NCBI GenBank assembly: GCA_017450925.1 | Contig: JAFSSS010000032.1 | Location: 1 to 41,273 of the forward strand | Direction of reading: 5' to 3' | From: Ruminococcus sp. | GTDB taxonomy: Bacteria > Bacillota > Clostridia > Oscillospirales > Ruminococcaceae | DNA length: 41,273 bases | Part shown: one piece after another, positions 31,421 through 39,534 of the stretch | How the letters are laid out: every line of letters starts with the position of its first letter | Numbering within the stretch: position 1 is the first letter of the stretch | Translations under genes and position numbers: made by a program | Notes under the pieces: model-generated | Told to the model about the DNA's origin: nothing | Seen by the model: only the letters and a program-made list of their open reading frames with translations | Databases searched by the model: none

Positions 31421-31695
31421 AGCGATCTCTCCGGAATAAAAAAGCAGGTGACAATACTCACCTGCGTCATTAACGTATATGTTTGCTGCAAAATTCGCAC
31501 AGACATACAGAGCATACGCCGATTACTTATTGACCGTTTCACAAGTGATAATTTTTACTTATAAAATTTGAGCTTTTAACTCAATCAATAATGCAGAGAT
31601 CATCTTCTGCGTTTCGGCTTTCGACCCGCCTGTCCGTCCGGGCTTGGCTTTCCGCTTAGGGAAAGCGGTCGCTGGCCGGAGCAACACTGCCGGCC
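31421..31695 (-). promoter_or_regulatory. Structured 5' leader of the polyamine operon
   Basis: The predicted transcript starts near 31695 and runs about 275 nt to speA. It begins at once with a hairpin (GGCCGG/CCGGCC, 31674-31695), then CCGCTT/AAGCGG (31652-31668), a GCAGA/TCTGC hairpin near 31590-31610 and a TGAG/CTCA stem, and ends in an intrinsic terminator. A 14-codon frame (MISALLIELKAQIL) lies in it without a clear ribosome binding site. It does not match the T-box, lysine, guanidine or SAM consensus motifs I know. Candidate riboswitch or attenuator. Confidence 0.6.
31436..31465 (-). terminator. Intrinsic terminator/attenuator directly before speA
   Basis: On the minus strand GCAGGTGA-N6-TCACCTGC (31465-31444) is followed by six T residues and ATT. 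It is a textbook terminator placed between the promoter and the speA ribosome binding site, so it can only make sense as regulated termination. Confidence 0.85.
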
Positions 31696-31701
31696 AACAT
31701 T

Positions 31702-31730
31702 ATTATAACATATCCGCCAATCCATGTCAA
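31702..31730 (-). promoter_or_regulatory. Sigma-A promoter of the polyamine operon
   Basis: Minus-strand TTGACA (31725-31730), 17-bp spacer, TATAAT (31702-31707): a perfect consensus promoter. With such a strong promoter, control probably comes from the leader. Confidence 0.88.
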
Positions 31731-31759
31731 GACCCGTAAACCGGCTGAAGTCTCCGCAA

Positions 31760-31798
31760 ATGACATTTGTCATCCCGACAAAGTGACTCTCTTCACTT
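31760..31798. promoter_or_regulatory. Three overlapping inverted repeats upstream of the ABC exporter
   Basis: ATGACA-TT-TGTCAT (31760-31773), TTTGTC-N5-GACAAA (31766-31782) and AAGTGA-N6-TCACTT (31781-31798) are perfect inverted repeats ending at the -35 box of the exporter promoter. Such sites are typical operators for GntR, TetR or MarR regulators; the regulator gene is not in the window. Confidence 0.55.
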
Positions 31799-31825
31799 CA
31801 CAAACGTTTTCGACCGTGCTATAAT
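31797..31825 (+). promoter_or_regulatory. Sigma-A promoter of the ABC-2 exporter
   Basis: Plus-strand TTCACA (31797-31802), 17-bp spacer, TATAAT (31820-31825). AAGGAGG (31841-31847) and the ATG at 31856 follow. Confidence 0.75.
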
Positions 31826-31855
31826 GGATACAACAACGAAAAGGAGGAACCCCAA

Positions 31856-32806
31856 ATGGCTGATACAGTTGTAAGGATAGACAACCTCGTGAAAAGATAT
31901 AAGGATCTTATCGCTCTCGATCATCTCTCTCTCGAGATAAAGGAGGGCGAGGTGTTCGGGCTTCTGGGGCCCAACGGCTCCGGCAAGACCACCACAATAA
32001 ACTGCCTGCTGTCGCTGCTGGCCTTTGACAAAGGCACCGTCGAGATCTTCGGAAAGGAAATGACCCCCACCAGCTACGACATCAAGCGTGAGATCGGCAT
32101 CATCATGCAGAACGTTGCCGTCTTTGACGAGCTGACAGTCTATGACAACATCGACTATTTCTGCGGCCTATACATCACCGATAAGGAGGAGCGCAGGAGG
32201 TGCGTTGAGGAGGCGATCAAGTTCGTGGGTCTGGAGGACTTCACGAAATTCTATCCCAAGAAGCTCTCCGGCGGTCTGCTGAGAAGGCTGAACATAGCCT
32301 GCGGCATCGCCCACAAGCCCAAGCTTATAATCCTTGACGAGCCGACGGTAGCCGTTGACCCCCAGAGCCGCAACAAGATCCTCGAGGGCATCGAGGAGCT
32401 GAACCGGCAGGGAGCGACCGTTATTTATACCTCCCATTACATGGAGGAGGTGGAGCAGATCTGTACCCGCATAGCTATCATGGACAAGGGGCACAAGGTA
32501 GCCGAGGGCACCAAGGCAGAGCTTAAAAAGATGATAAAGAACACCGAGACGATCACGGTGGAGATCCCGGAGCCCTCCGAAGAGGTGAGCCGCGAGATAA
32601 GCGAGCTGCCCCACGTCTATAAGACCGAGTACAAGGACGACCGGCTTACAGTGTGGTGCTCCGGCGGCAAGCACAACCTTATCAGAGTCTTGGGAGTGCT
32701 TCAAGATCACGATATGCACATCGGCAGAGTCTATAGCGAGCTGCCCACGCTCAACGACGTGTTCCTTGAGATCACAGGCAAGGCGTTGAGGGACAAGGAG
32801 GACTGA
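31856..32806 (+). CDS. ABC-2 exporter ATP-binding protein
   Basis: A 316-residue ATPase of the ABC-2/drug-export branch (CcmA/DrrA-like): Walker A GPNGSGKTTT, signature LSGGLLRRL, Walker B LIILDEPTVAVD, H-loop YTSHYMEE, plus a C-terminal extension of about 80 residues typical of DrrA-type proteins. It is followed after 2 bp by two permeases. The set probably exports a lipid, peptide or toxic compound; a drug-response role would fit the operator cluster upstream, but nothing identifies the substrate. Confidence 0.92.
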   Translation: MADTVVRIDNLVKRYKDLIALDHLSLEIKEGEVFGLLGPNGSGKTTTINCLLSLLAFDKGTVEIFGKEMTPTSYDIKREIGIIMQNVAVFDELTVYDNIDYFCGLYITDKEERRRCVEEAIKFVGLEDFTKFYPKKLSGGLLRRLNIACGIAHKPKLIILDEPTVAVDPQSRNKILEGIEELNRQGATVIYTSHYMEEVEQICTRIAIMDKGHKVAEGTKAELKKMIKNTETITVEIPEPSEEVSREISELPHVYKTEYKDDRLTVWCSGGKHNLIRVLGVLQDHDMHIGRVYSELPTLNDVFLEITGKALRDKED

Positions 32807-32808
32807 AA

Positions 32809-33939
32809 ATGTTTCTTCACAATCTTAAATACGAGCTGCTGGCACAGCTAAGGGTCAGAATGTTCATCATCTGGCTGCTGGTGTTCCCGATCGCTCTCGG
32901 GTTCTTCTTCAAAATGGCCTTCTCCGGCATCTACGAGAAGCAGGATGTTTTCAGCACCGTTCCCGCAGCGGTGCTGACGGATAACGATGACCCCCAGCTC
33001 AAGGCTGTTTTGGAGCAGCTGGAAAAGTCGGAAAAGCCGGTGCTGAAGGTGTCCTACCTGTCGGCAGAGGAGGCCGAAAGGCAGCTGAAGGAGGAGACGG
33101 TCGAGGGGATCATCCGCTCCGAAAACGGCGTGCTGAAGCTCACCGTTGCCGGCGAGGGCATGAACGAGACCATACTCAAATCCTTCTGCGACAGATACAA
33201 CTCAAACGCCGAGATAATCAAAGCGTCCGCCGCCGACCCCGCAAGGATCGCGGCAGTCTCCGGCATACTGATGCAGGACATCTCTCCGGTGGAGGATATC
33301 AGACTCTCCGGCGGCAACACGAATTACTACGACGAGTATTTCTACAATCTTATTGCAATGGTGGGGCTTTTCGGCGCTCTGATCGGTCTGACTATCACCA
33401 TTGAGAACCAAGCGAACCTCTCTCCCCTCGGTGCCCGGAAGAACTGCTCTCCCACACCCAAGTCCGTAAGTCTGACGGCAAGCCTTGTGAGCCGCTTCAT
33501 TATGCAGACCGCTGTTATGATCGTATGTGTCACCTTCCAGCAGTTCGTGCTGGGCGTTGACTACGGCAGAAATCTTCCGCTGGTGTATTTGGCGGCGATC
33601 TTCTCCGGCATCCTCGGCGTGAGCCTCGGCTTTATGGTCGGCTCGTTAGGCAGAGGCAGCAAGGATCTCAAAACCAGCGTCACCACGGCGGTGGTCATGC
33701 TAAGCTGCTTCCTTAGCGGGCTTATGGTGGGGAACATGAAGTCCGTTATCGCAAGATATGTCCCGATAGTCAACGAGATCAACCCCGCATCGGTCATCAG
33801 CGACTGCTTCCACTGTCTGAACATTTATGATGACTACAGCAGATTCATTTCCAAGCTGATCGTTATGGCAGTGATGACCTTTATCTTCTCGTTCATCGGC
33901 TTTATTCTGACAAGGAGGCGCAGGTATGCAAGTCTTTAA
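32809..33939 (+). CDS. ABC-2 type permease, first subunit
   Basis: A 376-residue membrane protein with one N-terminal helix (about 17-35), a soluble extracytoplasmic part (about 40-180) and five to six C-terminal helices (from about 180), as in ABC2_membrane_3/YhgE-like exporters. The second permease starts 14 bp before its end, so the two are translationally coupled and probably form a heterodimer. Confidence 0.88.
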   Translation: MFLHNLKYELLAQLRVRMFIIWLLVFPIALGFFFKMAFSGIYEKQDVFSTVPAAVLTDNDDPQLKAVLEQLEKSEKPVLKVSYLSAEEAERQLKEETVEGIIRSENGVLKLTVAGEGMNETILKSFCDRYNSNAEIIKASAADPARIAAVSGILMQDISPVEDIRLSGGNTNYYDEYFYNLIAMVGLFGALIGLTITIENQANLSPLGARKNCSPTPKSVSLTASLVSRFIMQTAVMIVCVTFQQFVLGVDYGRNLPLVYLAAIFSGILGVSLGFMVGSLGRGSKDLKTSVTTAVVMLSCFLSGLMVGNMKSVIARYVPIVNEINPASVISDCFHCLNIYDDYSRFISKLIVMAVMTFIFSFIGFILTRRRRYASL

Positions 33940-35077
33940 GGTTTTCTTTCAGATCCTCAAAAAGAAATACAAGAGCGCTCTGATCTACACTGTTATTTTT
34001 CTTGTGATCTCCTACGGACTTTCCAACAGCAATACAAGGAATACCGAGTTCAAGGAGTCAAAGCTGAACATTGCGGTAATGGACGAGGACGAGAGCTTCC
34101 AGTCCGGGGCGCTGAAGGATCTCATCGGCAGAAAGCACACCGTCAAGAGCATCGACTATGACAAGGACACCCTGACAGAGCTGCTTTACTGGGAGGAGTA
34201 CGATTACATCCTCGTTATCAACAACGGCTTCTCCGAAGCGCTTGCAGCAGGGAAGACCGAGGGGCTCTTCAAGGAGTACCGCGTTCATGACAGCTTTTCA
34301 TCGGTCTATATGAACAGCATCCTCGGCGAATACGTCAAGACCGCTCAAGCCTATGCCGCTGCCGGCCTTAGCTGGGAGGAGGCCGCCGCAAGGACTGCCG
34401 AGACCCTGAGCCGCGACACCGAGGTCACCTACTGGTCGGATGTGGCCGAGGGCTCGGAGGAGTATTCGCTCTGGTTCTCGCATTACTTCCAGTATATGCC
34501 CTATATCCTGATCTCCGTGCTGCTTTCGGCTCTCGGGCCGGTGCTTTCGGCACTGAACAAAAAGGAGATACGCTATCGGACAGAATGCTCGTCCCTTTCC
34601 GCACGCAGCACCACCCCACAGATATTCGCAGCCTCGGCAGTGTTCGTGATCGCGCTCTGGCTGATCTACATGATCGCAGGCGCTGTTATGAAGGGCGGCA
34701 TCTACGAGGGCAGGGCGTGGCTGGCAGTGCTGAACAGCTTTGTGTTCACTCTTGTGGCCGCCGGTATAGCGATATTCGTTTCCTCCTTCAGCCTTGAGGA
34801 CAACGTGGGCTCGATGATAACTCAAGTTATCGGCCTCGGCATGAGCTTTATCTGCGGTGTGTTCGTGCCGCTGTCGGTACTCGGGGACAGCGTTAAAGCG
34901 GCGGCGAGGTTCCTGCCGGCCTACTGGTACATCCGTGCAAACGATATGCTCAACGGAAGAGACCCCTTCAGCGCCGGACAGTTCGCGGTCTGCCTTACGA
35001 TACAGCTGGGCTTTGCAGCCGCCCTGTTCCTTATGACCCTCGTGATAAAGCGCTCAAGAAGAAGAGAGTCCTTTTGA
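33926..35077 (+). CDS. ABC-2 type permease, second subunit
   Basis: A 383-residue partner permease with the same layout: N-terminal helix (VIFLVISYGLSNS), extracytoplasmic domain (about 40-190) and a C-terminal bundle of six helices. It overlaps the first permease gene by 14 bp. A hairpin 17 bp after its stop probably ends the operon. Confidence 0.88.
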   Translation: MQVFKVFFQILKKKYKSALIYTVIFLVISYGLSNSNTRNTEFKESKLNIAVMDEDESFQSGALKDLIGRKHTVKSIDYDKDTLTELLYWEEYDYILVINNGFSEALAAGKTEGLFKEYRVHDSFSSVYMNSILGEYVKTAQAYAAAGLSWEEAAARTAETLSRDTEVTYWSDVAEGSEEYSLWFSHYFQYMPYILISVLLSALGPVLSALNKKEIRYRTECSSLSARSTTPQIFAASAVFVIALWLIYMIAGAVMKGGIYEGRAWLAVLNSFVFTLVAAGIAIFVSSFSLEDNVGSMITQVIGLGMSFICGVFVPLSVLGDSVKAAARFLPAYWYIRANDMLNGRDPFSAGQFAVCLTIQLGFAAALFLMTLVIKRSRRRESF

Positions 35078-35093
35078 CCGATAATTTCCTCCT

Positions 35094-35121
35094 GCCGCCC
35101 GAGCAATGCCGCACGGGCGGC
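35094..35121 (+). terminator. Terminator-like hairpin after the exporter operon
   Basis: GCCGCCCG (35094-35101) pairs with CGGGCGGC (35114-35121) around a 12-nt loop, followed by ATTTCG. The T-run is weak, so termination may be incomplete. Confidence 0.55.
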
Positions 35122-35138
35122 ATTTCGCTGCATAAGGA

Positions 35139-35167
35139 TTGACTTTTGCAGCGAAAGGTGTTATAAT
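35139..35167 (+). promoter_or_regulatory. Sigma-A promoter upstream of the DHHW lipoprotein gene
   Basis: Plus-strand TTGACT (35139-35144), 17-bp spacer, TATAAT (35162-35167). It would give a leader of about 165 nt before ATG 35338. Confidence 0.8.
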
Positions 35168-35170
35168 TTC

Positions 35171-35209
35171 AAAAGCAGCATCCCGCCGGGACTGGGCGGT
35201 GCTGCTTTT
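35171..35209 (+). terminator. Strong hairpin at the very start of the transcript
   Basis: AAAAGCAGCA (35171-35180) pairs with TGCTGCTTTT (35200-35209), extended inside by CCGCC/GGCGG. It begins 4 bp after the -10 box, so it would be the 5' end of the RNA. It may be an early terminator, a 5'-stabilising hairpin, or a terminator for leftover exporter transcription. Confidence 0.55.
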
Positions 35210-35222
35210 ATGTGCAAGTCCC

Positions 35223-35323
35223 GATGTATGGCGTTGAAACTGCTTCCTTGCGAGCCTCGAAAAAGCATATATCCAACCTTGTCTCGTTCCCGAAGCGCGA
35301 TTTCCAATGCCGTTTTCAGTAAG
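35223..35323 (+). repeat. Intergenic repeat, copy B
   Basis: It aligns without gaps over 101 bp to 2561-2661 at roughly 70% identity by hand count, best in the segments around CTCGTTC and ATGCCGTTTTCAGTAAG. It ends 2 bp before the AAGGAG ribosome binding site of the lipoprotein gene, so it lies in the transcribed leader. Confidence 0.5.
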
Positions 35324-35337
35324 CTAAGGAGTTCAAT

Positions 35338-36495
35338 ATGAAGATCAGAAAGATACTTTCCGCCTGCATCGCTGTTACCTGCTGTGCTGCGGTGATGTCC
35401 GGCTGCGGGAACGATATCGGATCGGACAGCGGCTCGACGAGCCTTACCAAGGTGACCACCGCTGCCGGCACGCCGGAGGTCACTACTGCTGCCACCGAGG
35501 CGACCACTACAGAGGTGACCACCACCACTCCCGAGGTCACCACCCCCAAGAACACCGCCGTGACCGTACCCGAGGAGGACGTTTACCCCACCACCGGCGA
35601 ATGGGCGGATAACAACATCGTCATCGCTGACAGATACGAGGGCGACAAGATCCGCGCTCTGCTGCCCTTCTATTCTACCGACAGCATCGGCCAGTGGTAC
35701 GCCGAGGTGCTTAACAGCTACAAGGAAATGGTAGGCGAGGACGTCAATGTCTATAACATGAGCATACCCCTTGCATCACAGTTCTATATGCCCCCCGGGT
35801 ACGAGGATGTCTTTGCCGATCAAGCCGACGGCATCAAGAACATCGGCAGCGCCCTTGAGAATGTGACCAATGTGGATCTTATCGACACCATGTCGGCACA
35901 TCTCAACGAGTACATCTACTCCCGCACCGACCACCACTGGCAGCCGCTTGGAGCATATTATGCGGCGCAGAAATTCTGCGAGGCGGCAGGCGTTGATTTC
36001 GTCGATGACCTCTCAAAGTACGAAAAGTGCGTGAAGGAGGACTTCTGCGGAACGATGTACAGCTTTACCAACGTGCAGGAGCTTTGGGATCATCCCGACA
36101 CCTTCACCTATTACAAGCCGCAGAACGACTACACCACCACCTATTACGACGAGGCCTTTACCGCCGGCACCGAGGGCGATCTGTTCTTCGACTGGGTCGA
36201 GGGCGTGGGCTGCTATTCGGTATTCATGGGCGGAGATATACAGATCACCGAGATCAAGACCGACGTTGACAACGGCCGCTGTGTAGTGCTTATCAAGGAC
36301 AGCTACGGCAACGCACTGGTGCCCTTCCTTGTGGGCAGCTTCGAGAAGATCTATGTCGTGGATTTCAGATATGCAGAGATCGGCATGAAGGAGCTGTTTG
36401 AAAAGGTCGGAGCAACGGATATACTTTTCGGAATGTCTATATCCAGCGGCTATACCCCAGGCCAGATCGAATGCATCGAGGGGATAAAGGAATAG
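35338..36495 (+). CDS. DHHW-family lipoprotein
   Basis: A 385-residue lipoprotein (lipobox MSGC), a Thr/Glu/Val-rich linker (about 38-85) and a domain with the DHHW signature (RTDHHWQPLGAYYAAQ). The late KDSYGNALVPFL motif resembles the serine motif of SGNH/AlgX-like proteins. DHHW proteins are common, uncharacterised cell-surface proteins of Clostridia, possibly acting on cell-wall or exported polysaccharide. AAGGAG precedes the start. The two following genes are 18 and 12 bp apart, so they are likely co-transcribed although unrelated in function. Confidence 0.88.
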   Translation: MKIRKILSACIAVTCCAAVMSGCGNDIGSDSGSTSLTKVTTAAGTPEVTTAATEATTTEVTTTTPEVTTPKNTAVTVPEEDVYPTTGEWADNNIVIADRYEGDKIRALLPFYSTDSIGQWYAEVLNSYKEMVGEDVNVYNMSIPLASQFYMPPGYEDVFADQADGIKNIGSALENVTNVDLIDTMSAHLNEYIYSRTDHHWQPLGAYYAAQKFCEAAGVDFVDDLSKYEKCVKEDFCGTMYSFTNVQELWDHPDTFTYYKPQNDYTTTYYDEAFTAGTEGDLFFDWVEGVGCYSVFMGGDIQITEIKTDVDNGRCVVLIKDSYGNALVPFLVGSFEKIYVVDFRYAEIGMKELFEKVGATDILFGMSISSGYTPGQIECIEGIKE

Positions 36496-36513
36496 CTGCG
36501 GCTGACTATACTG

Positions 36514-37326
36514 ATGTCTGAAAGGAAAACTGCTTTGTCCCGAAAAATCATGTTCTTCGATATCGACGGCACCCTTATCCCGGAGATCCCGGGGGTCGGG
36601 GTGCCGAAAAGCACACTCAAGGCTCTTTCCCTTGCCCGCCGGGCAGGGAATCTGCTTTTTATAAACACAGGCCGCCCCGCCTGCAACGTGGATGATGACA
36701 TCCGCTCCCTTGACTTTGACGGCTATGTATGCGGCTGCGGGACGGATATATACTGCGGCGGCAGGGAGATATTCTACCGCACCGTGGATAAGCCCCTCTG
36801 CCTTTCTGTGGTGCGCCTCCTGCGGGAGTGCGATGCCGTACCGATGTTTGAGCGCCGCGACGGCGTGTTTTTCGATCCTGCCGCGCGGCAGGTGCCGATG
36901 ATAGAGGCGGTAAGGAAGGGCTTTGCCGCACAGGGCAAGAATGTTGACCGCTCGGCAGAGGACGAGGACTTTTCCTTTGACAAGTTCATAATCTGCTACG
37001 ACGGAAAAAGCGATACCGCCCGCCTGAGAGCCGAGCTTGAAAAGGACTTCTTCTGGATACACCGCGGCAAGGGCTTTGCGGAGATCGTCCCCCGAGGATG
37101 CTCAAAGGCCACCGGCATAGAGGCAGTGCTAAGCTTCTGCGGTCTGGACAAAAAGGATGCCTATGCCGTGGGCGACAGCCTTAACGACCTGCCGATGTTC
37201 AGCGCGGCGGGGACGTCTATTGCTATGGGCAACGGTCTGCCGCTTATCCCCTATGCGGATCATGTTACCGATGATATCATGCAGGACGGTATCTACAATG
37301 CTATGGAGCATTTCGGCTTTTTCTGA
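36514..37326 (+). CDS. HAD-family (Cof-type) phosphatase
   Basis: A HAD-superfamily hydrolase of up to 270 residues, IIB/Cof type, acting on sugar or other small phosphates. Motif I is FFDIDGTL, motif II INTGRP, motif III K in CSKATGIEAV and motif IV VGDSLNDLPMF. The start is uncertain: the ATG at 36514 has no ribosome binding site, whereas GAAAGGA lies ahead of an in-frame TTG at 36535, and ATG 36550 is closest to the conserved DIDGT motif. Substrate unknown. Confidence 0.88.
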   Translation: MSERKTALSRKIMFFDIDGTLIPEIPGVGVPKSTLKALSLARRAGNLLFINTGRPACNVDDDIRSLDFDGYVCGCGTDIYCGGREIFYRTVDKPLCLSVVRLLRECDAVPMFERRDGVFFDPAARQVPMIEAVRKGFAAQGKNVDRSAEDEDFSFDKFIICYDGKSDTARLRAELEKDFFWIHRGKGFAEIVPRGCSKATGIEAVLSFCGLDKKDAYAVGDSLNDLPMFSAAGTSIAMGNGLPLIPYADHVTDDIMQDGIYNAMEHFGFF

Positions 37327-37338
37327 CAGGAGGAGCAT

Positions 37339-38028
37339 ATGTTAGTTGAAAACGGTGAATGGATAATGCTGGGTGCCCGCCGCGGCGACCCGGATATGGT
37401 ACATGACATAAATGAACTGATCGCTTACGTTGACAGGGTGGGCTTTCTGCCCTTGTTTTCAAACGACATCTCCGGCTTTTCCGCCGAGGAACACGCCGAT
37501 GCCCGTTACTGGTGGAGCGGCGATCCCGTCCGCGACCCTTGGGAGTGGCGCGTTCAAGCGGCGCAGTCCGGCAGGGTGGCCTATGGGAAATTCTTCTCCG
37601 GCAAGGCCGGGTTCATCTCGCTGGAGTGGCTGCCTTATTTTGCCAACGCCCGCCGGGACGGGTACGATTTCGACAGCCTCTACGAGGAGGGGCTTGCCAA
37701 GGCCAGAGAAAAGCGCATCATGGAGCTTTTCGGCGAGGGCAGACAGCTTTACTCCTACGAGATAAAGTCGGCGGCCGGCTTCGGCAAGGGGGGCTTCAAG
37801 AATTTCAGCGGCATAATGACCGAGCTTCAGAACAAGCTTTATCTTGTCATCACCGATTTCCGCCGCCGGAGGAACAAGCGTGGAGAGGAATACGGAATGC
37901 CGGTCGCCCGCTATGCCTGTCCGGAGGATCTTTGGGGCTACGACCTTGTGACCTCTGCCTATACGGAGGAGCCCTCGGCATCCTTGGAGCGCATCAAATC
38001 CCGCCGCAGGGAATGCTTCGGGGAGTGA
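37339..38028 (+). CDS. AlkZ-related protein
   Basis: A 229-residue protein with segments I associate with the AlkZ-related group (distant relatives of AlkZ/YcaQ DNA glycosylases): GFLPLFSNDISGFS, YWWSGDPVRDPWEWR, FFSGKAGFISLEWLPYFANARRDGYDF and YACPEDLWGYD. The domain may be a winged-helix module; I cannot see a proven catalytic motif, so a DNA-repair role is inferred from family name only. AGGAGG precedes the start. It is the last gene of the plus-strand operon. Confidence 0.7.
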   Translation: MLVENGEWIMLGARRGDPDMVHDINELIAYVDRVGFLPLFSNDISGFSAEEHADARYWWSGDPVRDPWEWRVQAAQSGRVAYGKFFSGKAGFISLEWLPYFANARRDGYDFDSLYEEGLAKAREKRIMELFGEGRQLYSYEIKSAAGFGKGGFKNFSGIMTELQNKLYLVITDFRRRRNKRGEEYGMPVARYACPEDLWGYDLVTSAYTEEPSASLERIKSRRRECFGE

Positions 38029-38045
38029 GATCTGACAATTGATTG

Positions 38046-38119
38046 ACAGTTGATAATGGACATATCGCACCGAAGGCGTTCCTTTCATTATCAACTATCA
38101 AATACCCATTATCAACTGT
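38046..38119. repeat. Small palindromic repeat element, 74 bp
   Basis: Perfect 14-bp inverted repeats ACAGTTGATAATGG (38046-38059) and CCATTATCAACTGT (38106-38119) bound the element, and an internal TCATTATCAACTATCAA repeats the same theme. It lies between convergent genes. It looks like the short non-coding REP/MITE-like elements common in this group. Confidence 0.65.
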
Positions 38120-38134
38120 AAGCGTGTGTTCAAA

Positions 38135-38174
38135 AGCCGCCCTCCTGCCGTTTTCAAGCGGCGGGAGGGCGGCT
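38135..38174 (-). terminator. Terminator of the EamA gene
   Basis: A 16-bp stem (38135-38150 with 38159-38174, one G-T pair) with an 8-nt loop. On the minus strand it is followed by TTTT. It lies 24 bp past the stop of the EamA transporter gene, between convergent genes, and could also slow plus-strand transcription. Confidence 0.8.
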
Positions 38175-38198
38175 GCGTGTGTGTGGGCATCAGCGGCA

Positions 38199-39077
38199 TT
38201 ATCTGACGCTGTCGTGACGTTTGTTGTTGTAGATGAAGTTCACCACGGCCATAGTGATGATGACGGCATAGCCTATGAAGCTCCAGAGGTCGGGGATGTC
38301 TCCGAAGAGGAAAAAGCCGAGGGTCGTGGAGAAGATAAGCTGCGAATAGTCATATATCGAGATCTCTCTTGCAGGGGCGTGGGTGTAGGCGGCGGTAATG
38401 GTGAACTGTCCGCCTGCGGCCGAGGCGCCGGCTCCCAAAAGGCAGAGCAGCTGTGCCGCCGACATGGGCTTGAAATCAACGATCAGGAACGGCAGGCAGA
38501 ACAGGCAGGAAAAGGCCGAGAAGAAGGCCACTATCAGCGGCCCCTTTACGCCGTGCTGCCCGAGATAGTGGACACAGGTATATGCAAGTCCCGCTCCCAT
38601 ACCTCCCGCAAAGCCTGCAAGAGCCGGCAGCAGATCAACGTTTGAGAGGCTGGGCTTGATTATCAGCAGGCTCCCGCCGAAGGCTATGATGACTGCCGAA
38701 AGCTGGAAAAGAGTCAGCTTTTCTTTAAGTATAATGTAGGAGAAGACTATAGCAAAGAAGGGCGACATCTTATTGAGCATCGAGGCATCCGAAAGCACAA
38801 GATGATCTATAGCGTAGAAGTTGCCGATCATTCCCACCGTTCCGGCAAGGGCTCTGACCACCAGCGGGAAAAGGAGCTTTTTTTCTCCGAGCCGCAGAGG
38901 TATGCGCTGCTTTATCAGCACTCCCGCAGCGAAGAACAGCGCCACGAAATTGCGGAAGAAGGTCTTTTGAAAGGTGGGCAGGTCGCCGGAGAGCCTTACA
39001 AAGGCGGCCATGAAAGCAAAGCACAGCGCCGAGATGCAGATATAGATTATTCCCTTATAGCGCTTGGGAATGCTCAT
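38199..39077 (-). CDS. EamA/DMT-family transporter
   Basis: A 292-residue membrane protein with ten predicted helices in two EamA repeats (about 10-140 and 155-285), the drug/metabolite transporter layout. Typical segments: LVLSDASMLNKMSPFFAIVFSYIILKEKL in repeat 1 and PAREISIYDYSQLIFSTTLGFFLFGD in repeat 2. The substrate cannot be read from sequence. The start overlaps the stop of the DUF3783 gene (ATGA), so the two are co-translated. Confidence 0.9.
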   Translation of the reverse strand: MSIPKRYKGIIYICISALCFAFMAAFVRLSGDLPTFQKTFFRNFVALFFAAGVLIKQRIPLRLGEKKLLFPLVVRALAGTVGMIGNFYAIDHLVLSDASMLNKMSPFFAIVFSYIILKEKLTLFQLSAVIIAFGGSLLIIKPSLSNVDLLPALAGFAGGMGAGLAYTCVHYLGQHGVKGPLIVAFFSAFSCLFCLPFLIVDFKPMSAAQLLCLLGAGASAAGGQFTITAAYTHAPAREISIYDYSQLIFSTTLGFFLFGDIPDLWSFIGYAVIITMAVVNFIYNNKRHDSVR

Positions 39078-39466
39078 TTTGCACCTCCCCGGGCGGACAT
39101 ATATTCATGCTCGCGTGCAAGCTCCTGCAGCAGAGCGCCCAGCGTCCAGCCGGCGTTTGAGGGGGTAAGCACCGCCTTCAGCGCCACCCGGATATCCTCC
39201 TGCCGCAGGGCATCCACGGTCTGTGAGAGGCCGGCTCTGTCGAACCCCGCAAAGATAAGGCACTCTCCCGCCTGCCCCGGGGCGCTGCTCTGCACCTGTC
39301 CGGCAGGTCTGCACAGCTCGCCGGCAGTCAGTCCCTCTTCTCCCGCATAAACAGGCCGCAGCTTGATGTTCTCTCTGTCGCAGAAAAGCGAGAGCGAGGC
39401 AAGCTTTTTTTCATCCAGTCCATAGGCGGCTATCAGCTTTATAGGCGGAACGGTTTTTGCTTTCAT
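39074..39466 (-). CDS. DUF3783-like small protein
   Basis: A 130-residue soluble protein without signal or membrane segment. Its N-terminus (IKLIAAYGLDEKKLASLSLFCDRENIKLRPV) and the later CLIFAGFDRAGLSQTVDALRQ suggest the DUF3783 family of unknown function. AGGAGA precedes the start. It is tightly coupled to the EamA gene by an ATGA overlap. Confidence 0.65.
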   Translation of the reverse strand: MKAKTVPPIKLIAAYGLDEKKLASLSLFCDRENIKLRPVYAGEEGLTAGELCRPAGQVQSSAPGQAGECLIFAGFDRAGLSQTVDALRQEDIRVALKAVLTPSNAGWTLGALLQELAREHEYMSARGGAK

Positions 39467-39488
39467 GACATATCTCCTTTATGAAGCG

Positions 39489-39526
39489 ACTGCCTCTGCA
39501 TCCGTATTCCCCGGAGCAGAGGCAGT
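39489..39526. terminator. Hairpin between the DUF4234 and DUF3783 genes
   Basis: A perfect 11-bp stem (ACTGCCTCTGC, 39489-39499, with 39516-39526) around a 16-nt loop, 9 bp past the DUF4234 stop. T residues follow only on the plus strand, so on the minus strand it may be a weak terminator or an mRNA end. Confidence 0.55.
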
Positions 39527-39534
39527 TTAGAACA

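Noticed and set aside
31421-31695. T-box, lysine or guanidine riboswitch before speA
   Set aside because: I looked for the T-box GGTGGNACCGCG core and the other consensus cores and did not find them, so only a structured leader is claimed.
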